From the NCBI GenBank assembly GCA_900550385.1, contig URRZ01000016.1, forward strand, positions 1-29,151: 29,151 nt of DNA, written 5' to 3'. The stretch comes from an uncultured Coriobacteriaceae bacterium (GTDB taxonomy: Bacteria; Actinomycetota; Coriobacteriia; Coriobacteriales; Eggerthellaceae). This document shows, piece by piece, positions 15,773 to 21,475 of the stretch. Below the pieces are notes generated by a model. That model made no database searches and was not told where the DNA came from. It saw only the letters and a program-made list of their open reading frames with translations. The first letter of the stretch is position 1; every line of letters starts with the position of its first letter. The position numbers and the translations under genes are program-made.

Positions 15773-17779
15773 ATGAACAAACAGGAAAGAAGGGCGGCTC
15801 AGGCGGAAAAAGACCGCCTCATGGACGAAAAGCTGCTCAAGGATTTCAATGATCCCGAAAAAAAGAAACGGCGCCGCCGCAACGTGCGCATCGGCTGGTG
15901 CATCACGCTGGCGATTTTGCTGATCGCCTCTGTGGTGAATTGGGGCATCATCAGCAGCTGGGGTAAGGTCGATATTACGCGTGTGACCATCCCCGGCGAC
16001 GATGGCGCGAAATACAGCGGACTGGTGTACAGGCCCGACAATGCTACCGATGAAAACCCGGCGCCAGCGATCATCATGTTCCATGGCAATGCGGGCAATG
16101 CTCGCAACCACGAGTCGTGGGCGGTCGAGTTTGCTCGCCGGGGGTTCGTGGTCGTAGTGCCTGACCTGTATGGCGCTGGAGATTCCGAGGGCTATTTCGA
16201 CGGTACGTTAAACAAGGAAGACTTTATTCTCGCAGGCGATGGGGACCAACGTGCACTGACCGACCAAGCCGATTTCTTCTATCGTTATATGCTGCAACTG
16301 CCCTTCGTCGATGATGAGAATATCATTTCATCCGGCCATTCGATGGGGAATAATGCAGCCTGCGGTTTGGGTGGAAAATACGATGCGAAAGCTATTTTGG
16401 GCGCGTCTCCTGGCCGTTACATCACCGAAGAATTTGAAAACTATAAGCATTGGGCGGAATACGATGGCGTGATTGTCACCTTGACCGGCGATGTCGAGCT
16501 TGGCAAGACGGAAGAAGCTCGTTGGGACACCACCCAGCAGCGTGCGCTTCCCGTCTTGCACCACTATGCCGATTATCAAGACGCAACCGAGGTTCAGCTG
16601 AATACCGAATACGGGTCGATCGCCGACGGAAGCGGATTCATCTTTATTTCCGAGCCTGAGCGCATCCACGAGGCGGCATTTGTCAGCACCACCACGGTTG
16701 GCAATTTGCTGAAGTATGGCCAAGAGGCCATCGGCGACGCGGTGCCGAATTACATCGATGCGAACGATCAAGTGTGGCCAATCAAGGACTACACCGGCCT
16801 GTTCGGCATCTTCGCTTGGGCGGCGTTCGTGTTCGCCACCGCTCTGCTGCTTATCGAGGAGGTCCCCGCTTTTGCGGCGGTCAAGCGCCCGTTGGCCCGT
16901 AATGTCGGTTTCCGCGGTACTGCATTGGCGATTGCCTCGCTCATCGGCCTTCTGGTTCCCTATCTGGTCATCAAGACGGACGCATTCGGAATCGTGGGCG
17001 GCCGGATCGCCTATAACCTGTACAGTGCCGGGTTCAACTTGGGCTACTCGAACATGGGCTTCGGCATCATCATCGGCCTGACCATCGTGTGCATCTTGGG
17101 CTTCATCGTGTTCATGCTCACCGAACGCAAGAAGAAGGGGATCACTGCCGACACGTTGGGACTGACCCCATACAACTACAGCGAGAAAGCTTCGCGCGGT
17201 GATCGCATGAAGGCGATCGCTGCCATGATCGTCAAGAGCGCATTGGTCGCGGCTATCGCAGTCGCCGTCGGTTTTGTCTACATGCAGTTGCAGCTGACGC
17301 TCACAGGCACCGACTTCTACGCATGGTTCTTTGGCGTGAAGGATCTGCCTGTCGATAAGATCGGTTCGTATCTGCCGTATCTGGCGGTGTTCCTGGTCGC
17401 ATTCGTGTTCCTGTCTTTCGATATGAACATCATCCGCCGCCTGCCTACGACTGGTAACGAGACGAAGGACCTGTTAATCGCGATGGCTGTGAACTTGGTC
17501 ATCGGCGTGACGGTGGTCATCCTTATCGTCGCCGTGAAGTGGTGGCTGCAGTCCATGGGATCGGCCGCCGACACGGGCCTGATTTGGAACATGGCTCTGG
17601 ATACACAGCGCATCTGGGGCATGCCGGTGGGTATGACCGTGGCGGTGCTTGGGTCCACGTTCGTCTATAAGAAGACGGGCAACATCTGGCTGTGCGCGCT
17701 GCTGGTGGGCACCGTGGCCTGCATCATGGGCGTCCTTTACGGCCAAACTCGCTTCCACTATCTGACGTTCGTGTACTAA
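15773..17779 (+). CDS. Membrane alpha/beta hydrolase with C-terminal multi-helix domain
   Basis: A 668-residue protein from ATG 15773. A basic N-terminus leads to one transmembrane helix near residues 45-65 (ITLAILLIASVVNWGII). An alpha/beta hydrolase domain follows: oxyanion-side FHGNAGNARNH, then PDLYGAGDSEG, and the nucleophile elbow GHSMG with S190. After about residue 340 come eight or so hydrophobic helices to the C-terminus. The substrate cannot be told from sequence. ATG 15773 has AGGGGG six bases upstream; ATG 15731 is an alternative but AAGGAGG is only 2 bases from it. The LuxR regulator is transcribed divergently. A terminator follows. Confidence 0.82.
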   Translation: MNKQERRAAQAEKDRLMDEKLLKDFNDPEKKKRRRRNVRIGWCITLAILLIASVVNWGIISSWGKVDITRVTIPGDDGAKYSGLVYRPDNATDENPAPAIIMFHGNAGNARNHESWAVEFARRGFVVVVPDLYGAGDSEGYFDGTLNKEDFILAGDGDQRALTDQADFFYRYMLQLPFVDDENIISSGHSMGNNAACGLGGKYDAKAILGASPGRYITEEFENYKHWAEYDGVIVTLTGDVELGKTEEARWDTTQQRALPVLHHYADYQDATEVQLNTEYGSIADGSGFIFISEPERIHEAAFVSTTTVGNLLKYGQEAIGDAVPNYIDANDQVWPIKDYTGLFGIFAWAAFVFATALLLIEEVPAFAAVKRPLARNVGFRGTALAIASLIGLLVPYLVIKTDAFGIVGGRIAYNLYSAGFNLGYSNMGFGIIIGLTIVCILGFIVFMLTERKKKGITADTLGLTPYNYSEKASRGDRMKAIAAMIVKSALVAAIAVAVGFVYMQLQLTLTGTDFYAWFFGVKDLPVDKIGSYLPYLAVFLVAFVFLSFDMNIIRRLPTTGNETKDLLIAMAVNLVIGVTVVILIVAVKWWLQSMGSAADTGLIWNMALDTQRIWGMPVGMTVAVLGSTFVYKKTGNIWLCALLVGTVACIMGVLYGQTRFHYLTFVY

Positions 17780-17820
17780 GGGCGTTGCTGCTAAAGCGGC
17801 TTCTTGTGTGAAGTGTAATC

Positions 17821-17854
17821 GCCGGCACCTCTTTTCCCTCCAGACGGTGCCGGC
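17821..17854 (+). terminator. Hairpin after the hydrolase gene
   Basis: GCCGGCACC (17821-17829) and GGTGCCGGC (17846-17854) form a perfect 9-bp stem around a pyrimidine-rich 16-base loop. No T-run follows directly; a better terminator comes next. Confidence 0.45.
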
Positions 17855-17855
17855 A

Positions 17856-17898
17856 AACGACGGGGCTCGGGTGGAAAACCCGGGCCCCGTCGTTTTAT
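17856..17898 (+). terminator. Rho-independent terminator of the hydrolase gene
   Basis: A long GC-rich stem (AACGACGGGG with CCCCGTCGTT, continued by CGGGT/ACCCG) with a small purine loop, ending in TTTTATT. Confidence 0.85.
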
Positions 17899-17961
17899 TC
17901 GACTTTCCGACAAGGAGAGCGCGATCCTTCGATCACCGGAAAGAGGGTGATCTCCGCTCCA

Positions 17962-19131
17962 TTAATACGTAAGCCCGAACGCCCAAAGCGGGATGACGTT
18001 TCCGTGGCCGAACTCGATGTCATCTTTCACGATGTAGCCCCGCTCGGCGTCTTTGATCTGCGACCGGCCTTTGCTCTTTCCTCCGACCTCGAATGTCGTA
18101 TCATCGATCTGGAAATCGGAGGTGGGAGGAGCTGTCACGAGATGCTTGACCCGCATCTGGTTCAGGAAGAATGTTTCCCGGACGGAGCCGATGTCCGCCT
18201 CCTTCTCTCCAAGGCAGTAGAGGATATTGGTGTTGTCCAGATACACTTTCTCTGCTTTTCCCAGCGCGCCAAGGCCGCTCGCCTGGGTTCGCAGCTGCGC
18301 TATCATCCCCGCCTTCTCCATATAGAGAAGATAGTCCTCCACGTTGTTTCGGCTGATGCCGATTTTGCCGGCAAGCTGAACCATGTTGGGCTTGAACGGA
18401 GCCAACGTGCTCACCACCGCCATAAGGCGTTTGAGCTTCCTGCCGGTTGCCGCCGTCATGCCTGCGTATTGGGGGATGTCAACCTCGAGGGTTCTCTCGA
18501 TGACTTGCTCGAGCTCGGTGGGGAAGTCCACATCCATTCCGAACGGATAGTATCCGCGCCTCAGGTAGTCCCTGAACAGTGGAAGGGGATGCACGAGCCC
18601 GGGGATTTCTGCTGCATGGGAGAGGATCTCCGGAAGCGAAACGGCTTCAATCTCCATCCCGTGGCGGATGGCGAGGTATTCGCGGAAGGAGAGGCCTTGC
18701 AACAGGTATTTGGGCGCGCGTCTGCTTAGGTCTGCCTCGCCCTTCTCGATGTCCAAGACCGAGGATCCGGTGAAATACACATGAAGATCGGGAAGGGAGT
18801 CGTACATCATTTTCAGCTCGCGCGACCAGTTCGGGTACTTGTGCACTTCGTCGATGAAAAGGAACTTCCCGCCGTTTTTCACGAAAGACTCGGCGGTTTC
18901 GTAAAGCGTATGATCCGAAAAGTAAAGGTGGTCGGCGGAGAAGTAGAGGGTGTCCTCAAGCGAATGCTCTTCTTTGATGCGCTGCAGGAAAAGCGTCGTC
19001 TTGCCGACGCCGCGAGGACCAACGAGCCCGAGCATGTGGTTTTCCCAGGCTATATCGTTGAAAAGATACCGGTGGAAAGACGCGCTAGTCGAGGCGAGCT
19101 GCCGCCTCATATATTCGTAGAGTTGATCCAT
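17962..19131 (-). CDS. AAA+ ATPase with DUF4143 domain
   Basis: A 389-residue protein of the common AAA_14/DUF4143 family of bacterial and archaeal ATPases with unknown function. Walker A GPRGVGKTT is at residues 38-46, Walker B reads KFLFIDEVHKYP, and sensor FTGSS follows. The middle part has a winged-helix-like stretch (LAGKIGISRNNVEDYLLYMEKAGMI). The C-terminus is nuclease-fold-like, with residues EVGGKSKGRSQIKDAERGY and a preceding FLNQM. ATG 19131 is preferred over the upstream ATG 19221 because AGGAG stands 8 bases before it and the extra 30 codons would cover three palindromes that are clearly regulatory. It is monocistronic. Confidence 0.88.
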   Translation of the reverse strand: MDQLYEYMRRQLASTSASFHRYLFNDIAWENHMLGLVGPRGVGKTTLFLQRIKEEHSLEDTLYFSADHLYFSDHTLYETAESFVKNGGKFLFIDEVHKYPNWSRELKMMYDSLPDLHVYFTGSSVLDIEKGEADLSRRAPKYLLQGLSFREYLAIRHGMEIEAVSLPEILSHAAEIPGLVHPLPLFRDYLRRGYYPFGMDVDFPTELEQVIERTLEVDIPQYAGMTAATGRKLKRLMAVVSTLAPFKPNMVQLAGKIGISRNNVEDYLLYMEKAGMIAQLRTQASGLGALGKAEKVYLDNTNILYCLGEKEADIGSVRETFFLNQMRVKHLVTAPPTSDFQIDDTTFEVGGKSKGRSQIKDAERGYIVKDDIEFGHGNVIPLWAFGLTY

Positions 19132-19144
19132 ATTGCGCTCCTGG

Positions 19145-19236
19145 CGATATACTGCACTGTCATAGTGCAGTATATCGTAGAAAATGCACTGTGACAGTGC
19201 AGTATACGTGAAAAAATGCACTGTAGCAGTGCATTT
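19145..19236. repeat. Three palindromes at exact 32-bp spacing before the AAA+ gene
   Basis: The shared core is TGCACTGNNNCAGTGCA. Site 1 (19145-19177) has 14-bp arms and a 5-base centre, with one core mismatch. Site 2 is 19185-19201, and site 3 (19214-19236) has 10-bp arms. Centres are at 19161, 19193 and 19225, exactly 32 bp apart, about three helical turns, so all three face the same side of DNA. This fits a cooperative operator array. Confidence 0.85.
19169..19197 (-). promoter_or_regulatory. Promoter of the AAA+ gene inside the palindrome array
   Basis: On the minus strand TATACT lies in the right arm of site 1, 17 bp after CTGTCA, which lies in site 2. A protein on sites 1 and 2 would cover both elements. 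A second TATACT lies 32 bp further upstream. Confidence 0.45.
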
Positions 19237-19299
19237 GGACGATTCTTCTCGCAGGAAGCGCCGCCGAACACCGGCTGGTCTCGTTCCTAGGCAACGCCC

Positions 19300-19764
19300 C
19301 TAGTCGCGTTCCATCCCCTCAAGCACGTCCGCGGCGAGCTCGACGGCGGCCGCGATGCAGTCCTTGCAGATGGGGAGGGGCTTTTGATCGCTGGGATCCT
19401 GCGCGCGGATCTCGGAGCACACGGTGGTGCCGAAGCGCTCGCGGAACGCCGCGACCAGCGGCTTCACCAGCTCGTAGGTTTCCTCTTTGCTGGTGGGGTC
19501 GGCGCATCCGCGGCTGTTCGCTTGGCCGATGGCCATGGCGCCGCCGAGCAGCGCGCCGCAGGTTTCGGTGTGGCCGCCCAGCCCGCCGCCCAGGCCCTCC
19601 GCCAAGCGGAAGCACCCGTCCTCGTCTGCCCCATGGAGCGTCGCCAGCGTGCAGGCGACGGCTTGCGCGCAGTTGAAGTTGCGCCCGTGCAGTTGCTCGG
19701 CGTGCCGGGCGAGCGCCGCTCTGTCATAGCTGACGCTGTTGGATCGAGACGTGGCTTCGGGCAT
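19300..19764 (-). CDS. C_GCAxxG_C_C family putative redox protein
   Basis: A 154-residue protein with the conserved cysteines of this family: FNCAQAV, ETCGALLGGAMAIG (the CGAxxGG core), TTVCSEI and PICKDCI. Family members occur mostly in anaerobes and are proposed to be redox-active or metal-binding; the role is unproven. ATG 19764 has AAGGAG about 9 bases upstream. The frame stays open far upstream only because of base composition. It stands alone, divergent from the antitoxin gene. A TACAAT at 19836-19831 on the minus strand may be its -10. Confidence 0.88.
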   Translation of the reverse strand: MPEATSRSNSVSYDRAALARHAEQLHGRNFNCAQAVACTLATLHGADEDGCFRLAEGLGGGLGGHTETCGALLGGAMAIGQANSRGCADPTSKEETYELVKPLVAAFRERFGTTVCSEIRAQDPSDQKPLPICKDCIAAAVELAADVLEGMERD

Positions 19765-19858
19765 GGCCGTTCTCCTTCCGGCTTGCAATCGGCTGCAGGC
19801 AAGACTGCTTCCATCTATCTCTCGATTTCGATTGTAGCAAGCGCGCAAAGCTGGCGGC

Positions 19859-19896
19859 TTGACAGTGGTGAAACCAAAACTGTAAACTTGTAAACA
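19859..19896 (+). promoter_or_regulatory. Promoter and direct-repeat operator of the antitoxin/PIN operon
   Basis: Perfect TTGACA (19859-19864), 18-bp spacer and TAAACT (19883-19888). The -10 lies in two tandem 8-bp repeats, TGTAAACT and TGTAAACA (19881-19896), the likely antitoxin operator. Confidence 0.65.
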
Positions 19897-19918
19897 ACCG
19901 AGCGGCAAGGAGGACGCC

Positions 19919-20212
19919 ATGCCGACGAAAACATTCGCAGGTCGAACGGACGAGAAAAACCTCGCATACATAAACGCCGTCACCCAAGCGCAGTTCGGCC
20001 TGTCATACGGGCAGTATTGCAGCTCCGTGCTGATCGACGCGGTCAAGCAAGGTGCCGAGCTCCCACGTCCGGGCACTTCCGATGCCGCATCGCGCCGCAA
20101 AGCCGCCATCGCGAAGATGAAGCGTCTTTCCCAGGCTCCTAAGAATAAAGAGATAGGGCTCATGTCCGACGACGCCATCAAAGATCTGATCGCGAGCCGC
20201 TATGAAAGCTAA
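19919..20212 (+). CDS. Antitoxin of a PIN-toxin pair, ribbon-helix-helix-like
   Basis: A 97-residue protein, MPTKTFAGRTDEKNLAYINA at the start, with a short strand and two helices typical of a RelB/ribbon-helix-helix DNA-binding part, followed by a charged helical tail that would wrap the toxin. A strong ribosome binding site (AAGGAGG) precedes the ATG. Its last 11 bases overlap the toxin gene, the usual antitoxin-first coupling. Assignment rests mostly on the neighbouring PIN gene and size. Confidence 0.75.
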   Translation: MPTKTFAGRTDEKNLAYINAVTQAQFGLSYGQYCSSVLIDAVKQGAELPRPGTSDAASRRKAAIAKMKRLSQAPKNKEIGLMSDDAIKDLIASRYES

Positions 20213-20639
20213 AGCACTCCTCGATACTAATATCCTCCTCGATGCCGCCATGAGCGAACGCCCGGGATGGGAGGCGGCGACTTTGCTGCTCGATGAGGTC
20301 GCCTATGGCTCGCTGGAGGCTTGCATCGCGGCCACCTCCCTTAAAGACGCATACTACGTCTTGGCGAAATACATGGGGGAGGAGGCTGCTAGGGAGTATG
20401 TCGAGGCGGCGATGGATGCGTTTCACCTGGTGCCCGTCGACGAGGCCGTCTGTCGATCCGCTATCGAATCAGGGGAACCCGATTTCGAGGATGGAATCGT
20501 GCGGGCTTGCGCGGAAAGCGTGGGAGCCGATTTCATCATTTCCCGCGACGAGGGCGCTTTCCTCAAGGCGAACGTGCGCAAATTGTCGGCTCGGGAATAC
20601 GTCGATCTGTTCTGCGAAACGGAAGAAGTGGAAATATAG
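20202..20639 (+). CDS. PIN-domain toxin (VapC-like RNase)
   Basis: A 145-residue PIN domain protein. KALLDTNILLDA near the N-terminus gives the first catalytic aspartate (D8). Acidic residues in DFEDGIVRACAESVGADF and IISRDEGAF supply the others, as in Mg-dependent PIN ribonucleases that cut tRNA or rRNA. The ATG lies inside the antitoxin gene (11-base overlap). The second PIN pair at the right end of the window has the same general architecture but a clearly different sequence. Confidence 0.88.
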   Translation: MKAKALLDTNILLDAAMSERPGWEAATLLLDEVAYGSLEACIAATSLKDAYYVLAKYMGEEAAREYVEAAMDAFHLVPVDEAVCRSAIESGEPDFEDGIVRACAESVGADFIISRDEGAFLKANVRKLSAREYVDLFCETEEVEI

Positions 20640-20682
20640 CCCGAAGCGCGTGTCGGCGACGCGATCCGCCGCTGCCCGTTGC

Positions 20683-20943
20683 CTAGTGCGTCGAGCCGGA
20701 GTCCTCGCCGTTAAGGTGCGCGTGGGTTTCGATGCCGTCGAACAGGTCGGAAACGCTCATGCCGAGGCCCGACGCGATGCGTTCGATCGTGTCCAGCGAC
20801 ACGTTGCGCCGCCCGTTCTCCAGCTGGATGATATACGCCTTGCTGCGGCCCACCATCAGGGCAAATTCCCGGGTAGAAAGGCCGGCCTGCTCGCGAAGCG
20901 CGCGCACTCGCGCGCCGAATTCTATTTCAATGCGTTCACTCAT
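20683..20943 (-). CDS. Xre-family transcriptional regulator
   Basis: An 86-residue protein from ATG 20943. It is a single lambda-Cro/C1-type helix-turn-helix (VRALREQAGLSTREFALMVG, then KAYIIQLENGRRNVSLDTIERIASGLGMSVSDLF). It has a short C-terminal tail. No partner gene is adjacent. TATGCT ends 7 bases before the ATG, so the message may be leaderless; an ATG at 20955 lies inside that element. GTAGC-ATAC-GCTAC (20949-20962) is an inverted repeat on the same spot and may be its own operator. Confidence 0.88.
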   Translation of the reverse strand: MSERIEIEFGARVRALREQAGLSTREFALMVGRSKAYIIQLENGRRNVSLDTIERIASGLGMSVSDLFDGIETHAHLNGEDSGSTH

Positions 20944-21062
20944 GCGGCGTAGCATACGCTACGGGTATTTCGAATCGGGGCATGATGGTAAACCTTAATG
21001 GAAAAAGATAGATATTGTAGCCCGTTCGAAACAAAGGGCCGCCGCGTACCGTCGCGCATGCC

Positions 21063-21091
21063 TTGACAAATACCCCCATGGGGTATATAAC
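21063..21091 (+). promoter_or_regulatory. csoR-copA promoter with CsoR operator in the spacer
   Basis: TTGACA (21063-21068), 17-bp spacer, TATAAC (21086-21091). The spacer is occupied by ATACCCCCATGGGGTAT (21070-21086), a 7-bp-arm palindrome matching known CsoR operators (TACCCC/GGGGTA). A bound repressor would block the polymerase. Confidence 0.9.
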
Positions 21092-21106
21092 GCACCCAAT
21101 GGCAAC

Positions 21107-21123
21107 ATACCCACCAGGGGTAT
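21107..21123 (+). promoter_or_regulatory. Second CsoR operator
   Basis: ATACCCACCAGGGGTAT repeats the first operator with one arm mismatch, 37 bp centre to centre, just before the csoR ribosome binding site. Confidence 0.8.
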
Positions 21124-21139
21124 ACGAAAGAGGTGCGAG

Positions 21140-21454
21140 ATGTCGAAGAATTGCGAGACGCCGAACGGGTGCCATCACAAGCAGACCCCGCGTTCCGCCG
21201 AGTTCCAAGCCGATCTGAAGAAGCGCCTCAACCGCGCGATCGGCCAGCTGAACGGCGTGAAGGACATGCTCGACGACAACCGCTACTGCGGCGACGTCCT
21301 CATCCAGCTCGCTGCGGCGGAAAGCGCCGTCCACAACGTGTCGGCGCTCCTGCTGCAGGACCATCTGGAAACCTGCGTAGTCGAGCAGATCCAAAGCGGC
21401 AACACCGAGGTGATAGACGAGGCGATGCAGCTGATCAAGCGCTTCGCGCGGTAG
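21140..21454 (+). CDS. csoR: Copper-sensing repressor CsoR
   Basis: A 104-residue all-helical repressor that leaves DNA when it binds Cu(I). The Cu(I) ligands are seen as C50, H75 and C79, with the exact C-x24-H-x3-C spacing of CsoR. This separates it from RcnR and FrmR relatives. The N-terminus has extra cysteine and histidine residues (CETPNGCHH), which could add metal sites. AGAGGTG precedes the ATG. It is 21 bases from copA and shares its promoter, which carries two operators, so it represses itself and the exporter. Confidence 0.93.
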   Translation: MSKNCETPNGCHHKQTPRSAEFQADLKKRLNRAIGQLNGVKDMLDDNRYCGDVLIQLAAAESAVHNVSALLLQDHLETCVVEQIQSGNTEVIDEAMQLIKRFAR

Positions 21455-21475
21455 GGGGAAGAAGGAAGACCAGCT

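Noticed and set aside
17780..17961. A tRNA or small RNA after the hydrolase gene.
   Set aside because: The two hairpins are simple terminator-like stems; no cloverleaf or T-loop motif is present.
19145..19236. The three regular palindromes as a short CRISPR array.
   Set aside because: Units are palindromes with only about 10-15 bp between them, there are no spacers of normal length, and no cas genes are in the window.
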